This document shows positions 1 through 8,335 of a DNA stretch of 25,830 nt, in pieces. The stretch is from a virus: the IMG/VR virus record IMGVR_UViG_3300006916_000335, positions 1 through 25,830 of that record. The stretch is one strand, 5' to 3'. Under the pieces are notes generated by a model. It was not told where the DNA came from. It saw only the letters and a program-made list of their open reading frames with translations, and searched no databases. The position numbers were made by a program, and so were the translations under genes. Each line of letters starts with the position of its first letter. Position 1 is the first letter of the stretch.

Positions 1-50
1 CCGTTGTTCTGAGAGAACCACTTCTTAAGACCAGTTTTCTTCTTAGCCAT
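1..50 (-). CDS. Small Lys-rich protein, N-terminal part only (runs off the left edge)
   Basis: Reading leftward from an ATG at 50, sixteen residues (MAKKKTGLKKWFSQNN) are visible before the window ends. The first five residues match those of the next upstream small protein (112-267). The LKKWFSQ segment resembles the start of small phage proteins that begin with a K/R-rich stretch and a WF motif, but too little is present for a firm assignment. A purine-rich GGAGGGAG lies about 13 bases before the ATG, a little far for a ribosome binding site. It is the last visible member of a run of very small basic genes downstream of the capsid gene. Function unknown. Confidence 0.6.
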   Translation of the reverse strand, partial: MAKKKTGLKKWFSQNN

Positions 51-111
51 CAGCAGCAGCACTCCCTCCACGTCTTACCACAACGTGGACAAATCATCTC
101 AGATGCCGGGG

Positions 112-267
112 TCACTTCTTCTTGCCGCCGGTGCCCCAGTTCTTCGCACCCTTCTTGCGGCACTTGACGAGGGCTCCGCTGGCGTAGGCAGACGGCCACT
201 TCTTGTAACGGCCCTTGACCTTGTGGTAGCAAGCGTCCTTCTTGCCGCCAGCCTTCTTCTTTGCCAT
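112..267 (-). CDS. 51-residue Lys/Cys protein with WPSAYASGALVKC motif
   Basis: The gene reads from ATG at 267 to TGA at 112-114 and encodes 51 residues. Both ends are Lys/Gly-rich; the centre is CYHKVKGRYKKWPSAYASG followed by ALVKCRKKGAKNWG. I recognise this central block (CxxKVKxRYxxWPSAYASGALVKCRKxGAxNWG) from many phage proteins, where it stands alone or at the end of longer proteins; I know of no assigned function. The ATG overlaps the TAA of the upstream gene (TAATG), which suggests translational coupling. Two cysteines are present (residues 13 and 36 by my count). The net charge is strongly positive, so binding to DNA or to the capsid interior is plausible, but that is inference. Confidence 0.8.
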   Translation of the reverse strand: MAKKKAGGKKDACYHKVKGRYKKWPSAYASGALVKCRKKGAKNWGTGGKKK

Positions 268-389
268 TACTTCTTGCCTCGCTTCTTACCCTTCATCATC
301 TTGCCACAACCACCGGGCTTCATAGCCTTCTTGGCAGCAGCCTTACCCTTCTTGGTGTAGGGATACTTCTTACCGTTCACGTTTGGCAT
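267..389 (-). CDS. 40-residue Lys-rich protein of the MPxVxGKKYPYT type
   Basis: The gene reads from ATG at 389 to TAA at 267-269. The product is 40 residues: it starts MPNVNGKKYPYTKKGKAAAK and ends in a Lys/Gly/Met tail. The opening block (MPxVxGKKFPYTxxGKAAA) is one I know as a recurrent small phage protein of unknown function that is often near structural genes. The start lies one base past the TGA of the 391-657 gene and the stop overlaps the next ATG, so it sits inside a tightly coupled string. A GGAAG about 8 bases upstream is a modest ribosome binding site. The composition is strongly basic. Confidence 0.75.
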   Translation of the reverse strand: MPNVNGKKYPYTKKGKAAAKKAMKPGGCGKMMKGKKRGKK

Positions 390-390
390 G

Positions 391-657
391 TCAGCACTTC
401 CATCTGCGGCGAGCCTTGCGGAGCCGACTGTTCGGATCCTTGGCAGCCTTGGGGAACTTCTTCATCTGCCCCGCCGACCGGGCACAGAAAGACTTCTTAC
501 GGGGACCACCTCCGGGCTGGGGAGCCTTGAGGTTGGAGCCCGTCTTTCGATTGATGGAGGCGCGGCCCTTGGCAGTAAGCCCGCCCTTCTTGGACTTGCA
601 GCCGCTCTTGATTGAGCAGCCTTTCATCGCGCCCTTCTTTTTGACTTTCTTAGCCAC
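391..657 (-). CDS. 88-residue basic protein with GLTAKGRASINRKTGSNLKAP motif
   Basis: The first codon is GTG at 655-657, overlapping the stop of the preceding gene; the product is 88 residues. The segment at roughly 26-46 (LTAKGRASINRKTGSNLKAP) and the following PRKKSFCARSAGQMKKFPKA match a block I know from many small phage proteins (GRASYNxxTGSNLKxP...RxKSFxARMxGM). Function is unknown. I prefer the GTG because it gives an N-terminus AKKVKKKG like that of the sister proteins, although the ribosome binding site is only a G-run. An internal ATG ten codons in is the alternative start. The protein is very rich in Lys and Arg and carries four cysteines. Confidence 0.8.
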   Translation of the reverse strand: MAKKVKKKGAMKGCSIKSGCKSKKGGLTAKGRASINRKTGSNLKAPQPGGGPRKKSFCARSAGQMKKFPKAAKDPNSRLRKARRRWKC

Positions 658-1381
658 CCAAACCCCCAGTCAAAAGAGGAAGAATTCTGGACATAGGACC
701 CTGCATGAGCCCTACATTCTTTGCGGCACTAGCAGCCTTGCGTTTTGCTTTGTTTTCAGTGCCGTAGAGTTGATCATGGATTGCACCCAATCCCCCAGCC
801 CCTACCGTGCTGTTTGCAAGACGCCCCGTAATGTTTTCCATAGTTCCGGAAGTAGTTCCTCGGGTAAATGACGGGTCAATAGCCCTCGCAACTCTTTGCG
901 TTTGTGCTACACCCGGAACACGGTTTACGAACTGTAGTGGTCTCGAAGCCGCAACTACAGGAGCAACTCTATTAAACACTGCGTAAGGCCCTGCAAAAGC
1001 CAAGGCATCTTGGGGGGCATTAAGAAGGCCTTGGTTTCCATGCAGGGCGTCTGCCCTCTGGGTGTTCACAGAAATCATCTGCCCCATGCTCGGCTGTGCA
1101 GACCCGTACCTCATTGTGTTGTCGTACCTAGACCGTTGGGCATTTCCAATCTGACCGGGGCTCATCCCTCGGGCGGCCATGCCTTCAGCCTGACGGTCGG
1201 CCCCGATCTGGGGGCCTCTTGGAACAAACATATTCGGGGCAGGGGGAGTCGCTTGACTACCGCGTATAAGATCTTGGAGTTCTTCGACGCTAAGACCAGT
1301 CCGTCTTGCTTCTTGTTCAAGAAGAGAGGGAGCCGGTCGTGGGGCCGGAGCATTCGGGTTTTGAGGTCCATACTGCTGCAT
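650..1381 (-). CDS. Hypothetical 243-residue Pro/Ala/Gly-rich protein, probably virion-associated
   Basis: The gene starts at ATG 1381, preceded by GAGGAAA at a good distance, and ends with TAA at 650-652, overlapping the next gene by 8 bases. The N-terminal 50 residues are rich in Pro, Ala and Gln, with a helical stretch LLEQEARRTGLSVEELQDLI at about residues 20-39. The rest is rich in Ala, Gly, Arg and Asn, with no catalytic motif that I can see. It lies between the capsid gene and the tiny basic genes and shares their strand, so a structural or assembly role is likely by position only. No homologue is recognised. Confidence 0.8.
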   Translation of the reverse strand: MQQYGPQNPNAPAPRPAPSLLEQEARRTGLSVEELQDLIRGSQATPPAPNMFVPRGPQIGADRQAEGMAARGMSPGQIGNAQRSRYDNTMRYGSAQPSMGQMISVNTQRADALHGNQGLLNAPQDALAFAGPYAVFNRVAPVVAASRPLQFVNRVPGVAQTQRVARAIDPSFTRGTTSGTMENITGRLANSTVGAGGLGAIHDQLYGTENKAKRKAASAAKNVGLMQGPMSRILPLLTGGLGG

Positions 1382-1399
1382 GAGTTTCCTCGGAAGTCG

Positions 1400-1425
1400 G
1401 GGAGGGGGGACTATGCCCCCCTCCC
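1400..1425 (-). terminator. Strong GC hairpin just downstream of the capsid gene
   Basis: A perfect 10-bp stem (GGGAGGGGGG at 1400-1409 against CCCCCCTCCC at 1416-1425) encloses a 6-base loop. It lies 13 bases beyond the capsid stop codon and before the ribosome binding site of the next gene. There is no T-run on either side. It may therefore be a partial terminator, an RNA-processing site or a 3' stabiliser of the abundant capsid message rather than a full intrinsic terminator. Confidence 0.65.
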
Positions 1426-1438
1426 ATGACTACTGAGA

Positions 1439-3016
1439 TCAGTCGCCGTAGACCGTATCGGTCGTGACGCCAGTCAACTTCATGCCCGCGGCCTGATCCG
1501 GGATCAACTGCATTCGCAGCATACCGGGCATCTGAACGGCTTCCGTCATCTGGTTGCCGTTGTTGAGCAGGTACGGGAACTTCACGCTGCTACCGCCGGT
1601 GAGGGCCGGGACCACGAACCGGAACGGAACGTGAGCGTCGGCTTCACCCATCGACTGAAGGCCAGCGTAATCAGGCGGCACATACCGCTTCCAGTTCGAA
1701 CCGGAAGTCTTGAGTCCGTAGACCGTGCCGTCTTCGATGTACTGCGAGGAGTGGCCCTTGTAGGTCCGACCCTCGAAGGTCATCGCGAAGCCCTCCGCCG
1801 AACCTTCGTTGTTGAGGCTCGACAGGTTGTTGGTGCGGTCAATCTGGTACTGACCGATCTTCTGGGCTTCGTAAGCGAGCCACACACCGTCCGACGCGGT
1901 AAGAGCGTCGATGGTCTGACCCAACTTGCTCTTCGCCGCGTGGAAGCGACGGAGGTACTGACGCAACTTGTGTTCCGTCAGAACGCCGACGCTGCCCTTG
2001 AAGAACGACTTGAACTCAGGGTGGTCGGTAACGCTGATGGAAGCACCACTGATGGCCTCGTCACCGAGCAGGTCGCCCGTAGACTTGAGCCACGAGTTGA
2101 TACCCGCGATGCCGGTGAACGACGCCGATCCGGTGCCAGCAGCGTTTTCACCACTGTTGGCGTACACGAGAGCATCGCCAGCAGCAATCGCAACCGAACC
2201 GGGAGCCGTTCCCGCAAAGACGTTATCTGTGGAGACGAGGGTGATTTCACCCTTGAGATCGTCAACGCTGTCAACCCACACGGAGTAACGACCGGCACCG
2301 GCGTTCGAGTTGCTTCGAAGGCCGTTGCCCGAATCCTCGGACTCGTCGTAGATGTCGATCCGCTGACCAGTGAAGAACCGATCGTAGGTACCTTCGGTGA
2401 TCGAAACCTTCGAGTAGTACGGGCCAGATCCCGAGTTCGTCGGGGTACCGCTGATGGTGCCCAACTTGTAGGAATCGTTCTGGCTGACGTACCAGTAGTT
2501 GCAGAGCGTGTGGCTCAGGTTCTGAGCAAAGCCCTGAAGGATCGGCGACACCACATCACCAATGACCGCCGGGGTGGCGTCCATCTGAAGTTCACCAAGG
2601 GTGAGCGACAGGTTGGTGTACATGGCCCGCATCGGAACCGTAAGACGGAACGTCTTCGGCTTGGCACCGTCCATCGGATCCGGGAAAGACTTGCCCGGAG
2701 CGTTCTGCTTCAGAAGGCGGTTGCCAAGAGACGAAGCAGGGCCAGTGCCGTCAAAATCCTCGCCGTACAGCATGAAGTCATCGACAGGGCCGCCCTGTTC
2801 AATGACGCCGGTCATGCCGGTGCGGTACAACTTGTTGACCTGAAAGTCCTTCGAGAATTCGCTGACATTGCCAACGCCCTGCGAAGAAACAACGGTATCA
2901 CGCCAGATTGGATCCAGCGTAGGCAGAATCGTGTCGATCTGCTTCGACAGGATTTCTTCGATACGGGTGTTATCCTTATCGAAGAGGGTACCCACCGAGT
3001 TGGGAGAAAGTCCCAT
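1439..3016 (-). CDS. Probable major capsid protein
   Basis: The product is 525 residues from ATG at 3016 (GAGG about 9 bases upstream). It follows the portal and scaffold-like genes directly, the position of the major capsid gene in tailed phages, and a strong hairpin follows it. The N-terminal third is helical (IEEILSKQIDTILPTLDPIW); residues around 120-180 hold an RLTVPMRAMYTNLSLTLGEL segment and a helix before LCNYWYVSQND. About residues 185-300 are rich in Ser, Gly, Thr and Asp and look like a beta-rich insertion. I see no signature that proves the HK97 fold. The call rests on order, length and composition; a different abundant head protein is the alternative. Confidence 0.75.
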   Translation of the reverse strand: MGLSPNSVGTLFDKDNTRIEEILSKQIDTILPTLDPIWRDTVVSSQGVGNVSEFSKDFQVNKLYRTGMTGVIEQGGPVDDFMLYGEDFDGTGPASSLGNRLLKQNAPGKSFPDPMDGAKPKTFRLTVPMRAMYTNLSLTLGELQMDATPAVIGDVVSPILQGFAQNLSHTLCNYWYVSQNDSYKLGTISGTPTNSGSGPYYSKVSITEGTYDRFFTGQRIDIYDESEDSGNGLRSNSNAGAGRYSVWVDSVDDLKGEITLVSTDNVFAGTAPGSVAIAAGDALVYANSGENAAGTGSASFTGIAGINSWLKSTGDLLGDEAISGASISVTDHPEFKSFFKGSVGVLTEHKLRQYLRRFHAAKSKLGQTIDALTASDGVWLAYEAQKIGQYQIDRTNNLSSLNNEGSAEGFAMTFEGRTYKGHSSQYIEDGTVYGLKTSGSNWKRYVPPDYAGLQSMGEADAHVPFRFVVPALTGGSSVKFPYLLNNGNQMTEAVQMPGMLRMQLIPDQAAGMKLTGVTTDTVYGD

Positions 3017-3027
3017 TGTGAATTACC

Positions 3028-3924
3028 TCACGCTTTAGAGTCGCCACCGGGATCGGAGAGCGACCGGAGCAGTTGATCGGAAGTCCAGTCACGCAACTGG
3101 GCTTCAACATCACCGAAAGACTTGCCCTTGGTGTCTGGCACCTTGACGGGCTCCTTACGGTGAAGAATCTCGGTCTGCCCCGCCGTTTCCGGAACTCGTC
3201 CAATCTTGGACGTATCTCCGATTACCGTGAGCATATCCTTTGCAACCTTGTTGGCTGCCTTTTGAACTTCTTCGCCGAGCCACGAATCATCGAAGGTCCC
3301 GGCTGCATTCCGACGCTGTCGAAGGTTTTCGAGGGCTTGAGCCCTGACTCTCTCAGACAGGCTGGTCTTAACGGACTCCGCTTCATCAGGAGTGCGGTTC
3401 TGTGCGACCCATTCCATTAGAAGTTTCCCATCAGAGTCTTCTTCAATCGAAGAAGAAACTGCATTTTCCATATTTTGATGGAGGAGTTGGGCACGGAGAC
3501 GAGTAATTTCTTCGTTGTTCTTTTGAGTCGCCTGCTCAAGTGCGGGGTTAGTGGGAGGCACTTCTGGCTGTGACGGTGTGTTTTCAGCCACGGGGGCCTC
3601 CTGATCGTAAATCTTCACCCATTCTTCAACCTTCTCTTGCGGGTAGTTAGAGGCCAGAAGGATGTTCTTGGCATCCTGCTTTCTGGTCTCGTTGTCTGTT
3701 GCGGGATCCATGAGACGAACAGTCGCCTGCTGGAATGCTTCAAGACTCTGGGCGTATTCCTGAAGTTCGCCGTAGTTTTTTGCTACTTCGGCGAGATCGG
3801 TCGCGGAATACTCTTCTCCCCCCACTTTGATCGTCTGGTCCAGATCAATGGGGGGCGGAGTTTGACTTCCGTCCGGGGTTGAAGCCTCAGAAGTCTCTTC
3901 TACGGATGTCGTCTCTTCAGCCAA
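3028..3924 (-). CDS. Scaffolding-like head assembly protein (TTG start)
   Basis: The first codon is TTG at 3922-3924. AAGGAG lies six bases upstream, an ideal ribosome binding site, and the TTG sits inside the last codons of the portal gene (8-base overlap), so translation is probably coupled. The 298 residues begin with an acidic Thr/Ser/Glu-rich stretch. A segment TIKVGGEEYSATDLAEVAKN (about 31-50) follows, then helical and coiled-coil-like regions, including ATQKNNEEITRLRAQLLHQN near 130-150, and a charged C-terminus. High acidity, coiled coils and a place between portal and capsid genes fit a scaffolding protein that guides capsid assembly. No protease motif is seen. Confidence 0.75.
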   Translation of the reverse strand: MAEETTSVEETSEASTPDGSQTPPPIDLDQTIKVGGEEYSATDLAEVAKNYGELQEYAQSLEAFQQATVRLMDPATDNETRKQDAKNILLASNYPQEKVEEWVKIYDQEAPVAENTPSQPEVPPTNPALEQATQKNNEEITRLRAQLLHQNMENAVSSSIEEDSDGKLLMEWVAQNRTPDEAESVKTSLSERVRAQALENLRQRRNAAGTFDDSWLGEEVQKAANKVAKDMLTVIGDTSKIGRVPETAGQTEILHRKEPVKVPDTKGKSFGDVEAQLRDWTSDQLLRSLSDPGGDSKA

Positions 3925-5914
3925 GGTTGGCTCCTTGCATCATGCCGGGACCCGGTTGTGGACCGGCGGGTTGTGGGGCTTGCTCTGCAAACGCTGCAAT
4001 TGAATCTGGATTCGGAACCATCGCAGGAAGCGAAGCACCCATGAATTGAATCAATGCTTCACGATACTTCTTGAACTCATCGACAATCCGAGGATCCGCC
4101 TTCGTCATCAGAGGCCCAGACATAAACGAACTAAGGACTCTCAACTGCAACTCAGGCTTGCTGGTGTGTGGGGTAATGACAATCTCACCCGGCTCTGTAC
4201 CATTGCCGAAAAGATTCAGAATGTTTTGAACGACCTGTTCATATCCAGACTGATCTTCGTCCATCCACATTGCAAAGTCAAGTCCCTCCTTCAGGGCAAA
4301 CAACTTGAAGGCTTCTGGGTCCATGAGCCCCGACTGGAGAAGTTGAAGTGCCTCCTGCTTCCTAGCCACCTCAGACCGGGGATTGACTTGCTTAACTGCG
4401 AATGTCAGGTGAGAAACATTGGGGATTGGATTGTTCTGGAAGGAGATCTGGCTGTTGTCAAAGTCGATGACCGCCCCTGCAAGATTGAGATCAAGACTCT
4501 TTACTGGGATGGCTCTAGGGGAGATGAAGAGTTCTCGGCTGGCGTTAGCAACCATGCTTCGATACATCCGGCCCCAAGCCTGAACAACACCCATAGTCGG
4601 GTTGGTCATGGCCTTGTTGATCTGCTCATCAAGGAACTGAAGCCCAGAAGCAGAGTCAACTCGCCCCTTCTCCTGAAGAAGGTCTTGGACCGGGTTGATG
4701 CCTTGCATGAGTTGCTTGGCGAATGCAGCGGTCTTGCCGGGGATGTCACCCGCATTGTGGGGCGAGATCGTGAACGGACTGAACTTCTCGTTCAGCGGGT
4801 CCGGAGCATAGGAAATCATCCTCAGACCATCGCCGACTTCTCGGAGGATCGAGCGTTCGTTGAAAGAACCTTGGGGCATAACGACAACCCCGTACCGATC
4901 CATCTCTCTCACGTTGTTGAAGAGAGCCTTCAGCATCTTCTCCATCTCACGATTGATGGAGAACAAGAGATCGAAAAGACCGGCACCATGGAACGAACCG
5001 TTCTCCATGAACCGAGCGAAGCCGATGGGGCAGTAGGTCTGAGTGGAAGTAAGGTCTTGATCGTCAATCAGGTAATCACCAGAACAGATGATGTAACGCT
5101 CGCAAGTGCCCCTGACCCCATCAATCCAAAGTTCACGGACCCTCACAACGGTCATCGAATCAGTGGCCGAGGAGTTGTATCCCTTGTTGTTGAAAGGGTT
5201 GACGCTATGACCACTGCCCTGAGTGTCGTCCTCTCGAGGATCTTCAAGAGGGTCCCCGACTTGGATGTCGTAGTACTCCATCTCCTCGAGGTTGCTCTTG
5301 ATGCGGGGACCGAATTTCTCAATCAGGGTTTCAAGAGGAACAATCCTCTGGCGGATGATTCCGGACTGCTTCGTGTAATCCTGTCCCAAGGACGGGAACG
5401 GAAGAATCTCCTTCGGGTGAATGACCTCCAGATCACCTGTCAAGCCAATCGTCTCGTGTTCTGTGATATGCCCCTGAATGCCACAAGACCCCAGAGATGT
5501 GAACAGGTGGGCAAACTTAGTCGAGACTTCTGCAATCTGCTCGTCTGATACAAGAGCATCTGCAAGTACCTGAGCCGTAGCACGCTGCCTGATCATTGGC
5601 AGGCTGGTCCCAGTACGAAGAACCTTTGGCCGAAGATCCATGCTGGCAAGCCGGGCCGAAACCCGGTCAATCGCAGACAGCATCTCCTGACTCTGGAACT
5701 CCATGTTCCCCTCTTCGTCAAGATAGTGGGGGGACAGATGGCCCGAGGCGGGATCAAAAACGTCGAATCGACGCATCCCGTTGAGGTAGTAGTAAGTCAA
5801 AAGCCAAGTGATTCGCCGGTACTGGAGACGGGAGATCTCCTTTTCGGCGTGGTCACGAATGACCTGACAGATTTCAATCTTCTTCTTGGGAAGTTTGAAC
5901 TGGTGCTGAGGCAT
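3917..5914 (-). CDS. Portal protein (head-tail connector)
   Basis: The product is 665 residues from ATG at 5914, with AAGGA about 9 bases upstream. The portal forms the ring at the capsid vertex through which DNA enters and leaves. Supporting evidence is the length, the position between terminase and scaffold, and portal-like segments: RITWLLTYYYLNGMRRFDVF near residue 40, FTSLGSCGIQGHI near 140, and the later helical NREMEKMLKALFNNVREMDR near 335. The C-terminus is Pro/Gly/Gln-rich (PQPAGPQPGPGMMQGAN), as in many portals. It overlaps the preceding small gene by 41 bases and the scaffold-like gene by 8. I am fairly sure of the class but cannot name the subfamily. Confidence 0.85.
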   Translation of the reverse strand: MPQHQFKLPKKKIEICQVIRDHAEKEISRLQYRRITWLLTYYYLNGMRRFDVFDPASGHLSPHYLDEEGNMEFQSQEMLSAIDRVSARLASMDLRPKVLRTGTSLPMIRQRATAQVLADALVSDEQIAEVSTKFAHLFTSLGSCGIQGHITEHETIGLTGDLEVIHPKEILPFPSLGQDYTKQSGIIRQRIVPLETLIEKFGPRIKSNLEEMEYYDIQVGDPLEDPREDDTQGSGHSVNPFNNKGYNSSATDSMTVVRVRELWIDGVRGTCERYIICSGDYLIDDQDLTSTQTYCPIGFARFMENGSFHGAGLFDLLFSINREMEKMLKALFNNVREMDRYGVVVMPQGSFNERSILREVGDGLRMISYAPDPLNEKFSPFTISPHNAGDIPGKTAAFAKQLMQGINPVQDLLQEKGRVDSASGLQFLDEQINKAMTNPTMGVVQAWGRMYRSMVANASRELFISPRAIPVKSLDLNLAGAVIDFDNSQISFQNNPIPNVSHLTFAVKQVNPRSEVARKQEALQLLQSGLMDPEAFKLFALKEGLDFAMWMDEDQSGYEQVVQNILNLFGNGTEPGEIVITPHTSKPELQLRVLSSFMSGPLMTKADPRIVDEFKKYREALIQFMGASLPAMVPNPDSIAAFAEQAPQPAGPQPGPGMMQGANLG

Positions 5915-6176
5915 TACGAAGGTCCTTCGCGGCTAGGCCACCGGGCTTCCAATTTGGAGGTACGTCAAAAGGGTTGAAATGAATGTCCGAAAGATTCAGA
6001 TTATTAGTTGCTTTCGGCGGTTGTTGGACCGGAAGATCCACATTCTTGTCGTGGGCGTAGTAAGCCCTAGCCATTGCTTCGTACAGGAAGTACGGAATCG
6101 TGACTGGCTGGTGGGCAGGATCAGACTCTGCTCCCCCCACTTGGGGGGTCTGTGGCGGCTCTTGCGAGTAGTTCAT
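5874..6176 (-). CDS. Hypothetical 100-residue protein between terminase and portal
   Basis: The start is ATG at 6176 with GGAG seven bases upstream; the start lies inside the end of the terminase gene (56-base overlap) and the end overlaps the portal start by 41 bases. The product is polar and Pro/Asn/Gln-rich, with a central helical patch IPYFLYEAMARAYYAHDKN (about residues 27-45) and an acidic end. It has no motif I recognise. Genes in this slot are often small head-assembly or joining proteins, but nothing in the sequence shows that here. Its overlap with terminase contains one copy of the dispersed TCCCCCCAC nonamer and a C6/G6 hairpin (6133-6148). Confidence 0.7.
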   Translation of the reverse strand: MNYSQEPPQTPQVGGAESDPAHQPVTIPYFLYEAMARAYYAHDKNVDLPVQQPPKATNNLNLSDIHFNPFDVPPNWKPGGLAAKDLRNASAPVQTSQEED

Positions 6177-8061
6177 TTACAAACTCCGGGCTAATGGACC
6201 CCAACTTGTAAGCCAAGGGGGTTCCTGCGTCATCTGTCAGTTCACCGTCAAGCATCTTCTCCTCGACGGTTCTTTCATCCTCTATATCCTCTGGGTTTCG
6301 GTGGATCCTGCCTTTGAGGATGTTGCCCGACATCGAAACGGTGTCGAGGTGGTCATCCTTGGCAAGGCCACCGTCAGCGACCTCCGGATTGAACTGCTCG
6401 ATCTGGTCGAATAGGTTCGTCCAGTGGCGGTCCATCCGGCGTTCCAGCGGGAACTTGATAAGGCCGTTCTCGAACCGGAACTGGAGAGCCCCGATCCGGG
6501 CGGACTTCGAGATCATGCCCACCTTGAGGGGCACGATCTTGGGCATGTGGGCTACCCCGAACATCTCGGACGCCCGCTGCTTCACCAGACTATCGAGGTT
6601 CTGGTACAGGGCGATGCTCTGGCGGACCACTTCCGGGTGAATGGAAGGGACCCTCCACTTGTCTGCAATCTGAAAGATGTTCTTGATCAGGGTGTTCTCG
6701 TCGCACTGGGCACCCCAGATATCCAACACGAACAACTCGTTTTCAGGGGTGGCAGCCATCACAGTTGCAACCTTGAAGTCCGAGTCGCCGGTAGCCGTCC
6801 AAGAAGTGTCGACCGTCATGAAGACCCACGATTCCTTCAAGAAATCGCAGATCGGCATCTTCTTGGCGTTGCCCTCCGGATCCTTCCAATTGATGAGGGT
6901 CGCGGATTCTCGGGGATTGAGGCCATAGTCGGCATCGACGCTGGTCAACCACCAACGATGGCTGTCGTCTAGTTCGGGGAAGAACTGGTCTTCACTACTG
7001 CCGGGATCCGCCATGTACTCCGACGCGAAGTTGGCTGACCCGATCTGCTCCTTGATCTCCTCAAGGCTGATCCGCTCTTTGAGCCGAGGATCTTCTTCCT
7101 TCTGCTTCCTGTCTACCGGCCACATCTCCGGCCAGCAAGAAATCAGTTTGTCTTGCTTGTCCTTGTAGGCGGCCTTGATGATCATCCGGGACCAGTGGTC
7201 GAACCGGGGATCCCGTGCCTTCAAACCCTCTTGGCTTTCCTGAGTCTCCATGGCGTACCACGCATAGTGGCGACGACTCACGAAAGTAGCGAGCCACCGG
7301 AGGCTGGTGCCGGGCCTTGTGATCATGGGCATGACCACCTTGAAGAGCAGGGTGTCCATGTACGAACGGAGGACGGACATCGATGTCGATGCACGCGGAT
7401 CGTACTCAGGGTCATCAAGGACGTAGCAGCGGGGGCGACCACCACGCTGACGAGACTCTGACGAGATCGCCCGGAACCACGAGCCGTTCTTCAGATACAT
7501 TAACTCGATGCCGAAGGACGCTTCGCCACGACGAGGCACAATTCGCTCATCAGGAAACTCAGGGCTCCAATCGTCGAAGATACGAGCGTTCTCTTGGAAC
7601 TGCGTCTTGATGATCTGGCCGGTCTGCTTGGCGTTGTCGTTGGTTGAGGTCGCGTAGATGAAGGAGTAGCCGGGTCTCGTCAACATCTGAAGAAGGATCG
7701 ACTTCCGGATGCAGTTGGACTTGGCAAAGCCTCGCGGTGCGATGGCAATGGATGCTCGGTTCTGTGCCCACTCCTTATAGATGCCCAAGTGACCGTCCGG
7801 TAGGGGGACTGGATCCTCGTCGTAGAACATCGGATTGAAGTCGTCGGCTTCGTCGGGGCACAAGTACCAATGATCAAAGAACAACATGGCCCCAATAAAA
7901 CGATCCGCCTTGTCTTGCGGACTCGTTACAGGAACCAACCATTGGCGACAGGCATTGACTCGGGCTTCACGTTGACCATCTTCCGTCAACTCCATGTAGT
8001 CAGGAGGCAACGGAAACAGTTCGTTGCCCTCAGCCCTTGTCTCTATCCTTTTGACTCGCAT
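6121..8061 (-). CDS. terL: Terminase large subunit (DNA packaging ATPase/nuclease)
   Basis: The product is 646 residues and powers genome packaging and cuts concatemers. The ATPase domain shows Walker A APRGFAKS (residues 108-115), a variant with Ala in place of the second Gly, and Walker B VLDDPE (214-219). The nuclease domain shows an acidic residue in TVDTS (D418), a second at IHPE (about E477), and the C-terminal KDDHLD (568-573), the RNase H-like metal-binding set of large terminases. The start at ATG 8061 overlaps the preceding gene by 32 bases and has only a weak ribosome binding site. Being intact in both motor and nuclease motifs, it should be functional. It is followed by the portal region, as is usual. 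Confidence 0.93.
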   Translation of the reverse strand: MRVKRIETRAEGNELFPLPPDYMELTEDGQREARVNACRQWLVPVTSPQDKADRFIGAMLFFDHWYLCPDEADDFNPMFYDEDPVPLPDGHLGIYKEWAQNRASIAIAPRGFAKSNCIRKSILLQMLTRPGYSFIYATSTNDNAKQTGQIIKTQFQENARIFDDWSPEFPDERIVPRRGEASFGIELMYLKNGSWFRAISSESRQRGGRPRCYVLDDPEYDPRASTSMSVLRSYMDTLLFKVVMPMITRPGTSLRWLATFVSRRHYAWYAMETQESQEGLKARDPRFDHWSRMIIKAAYKDKQDKLISCWPEMWPVDRKQKEEDPRLKERISLEEIKEQIGSANFASEYMADPGSSEDQFFPELDDSHRWWLTSVDADYGLNPRESATLINWKDPEGNAKKMPICDFLKESWVFMTVDTSWTATGDSDFKVATVMAATPENELFVLDIWGAQCDENTLIKNIFQIADKWRVPSIHPEVVRQSIALYQNLDSLVKQRASEMFGVAHMPKIVPLKVGMISKSARIGALQFRFENGLIKFPLERRMDRHWTNLFDQIEQFNPEVADGGLAKDDHLDTVSMSGNILKGRIHRNPEDIEDERTVEEKMLDGELTDDAGTPLAYKLGSISPEFVNELLARAATDPPSGGSRV

Positions 8062-8335
8062 TCAGAGTCCCATTGGCAAGGAGTTCAATAGTGGCGATTC
8101 TTGCCATGATTGCCACGAACGAAACCGTGTTGTTCTTGAGGAGGCTGTAGGCATGCACGTTTTCCCACACACGAAAGAAGTCGCTGGTAGGCTCGTCCTT
8201 CTTGATGTATCGGTCATACAGCAAGGCACCAAAGCGTTCCCTGCTGCCGATCAGACCATCAACATCATTAATCGCCAAGTCGAATAGTGCTTGACCCGCC
8301 GATCTCGCCAGTCCCATCGGTCCCGACCCCTTCAT
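8030..8335 (-). CDS. Hypothetical 101-residue protein upstream of terminase
   Basis: I place the start at ATG 8335, with GGAGG about 10-11 bases upstream. The reading frame stays open to an ATG at 8518, but the extra N-terminus is low-complexity Ser/Thr/Lys that lies over the better-supported neighbouring gene, so I reject it. The 101 residues are mostly helical (LARSAGQALFDLAINDVDGL, then a segment around FFRVWENVHAYSLLKNNTVS, then FVAIMARIATIELLANG) with a basic, polar C-terminus. It overlaps the upstream gene by 68 bases and the terminase by 32. A small-terminase or packaging role is possible from position, but there is no motif to support it. Confidence 0.65.
   Translation of the reverse strand: MKGSGPMGLARSAGQALFDLAINDVDGLIGSRERFGALLYDRYIKKDEPTSDFFRVWENVHAYSLLKNNTVSFVAIMARIATIELLANGTLNASQKDRDKG

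Noticed and set aside
50-232. 60-residue frame near the left edge on the minus strand
   Set aside because: It overlaps, in another frame, the 51-residue gene with a recognised motif, and its translation looks unnatural.
1631-3076. 481-codon open frame antisense to the capsid gene
   Set aside because: The frame is a mirror of GC-rich codon use in the capsid gene. The translation is Arg/Val/Leu-rich without natural motifs, and the capsid frame is clearly the coding one.
4046-5548. 500-codon open frame antisense to the portal gene
   Set aside because: It lies fully within the portal gene on the other strand. Its composition is unlike a real protein and no ribosome site fits; codon bias of the portal explains it.
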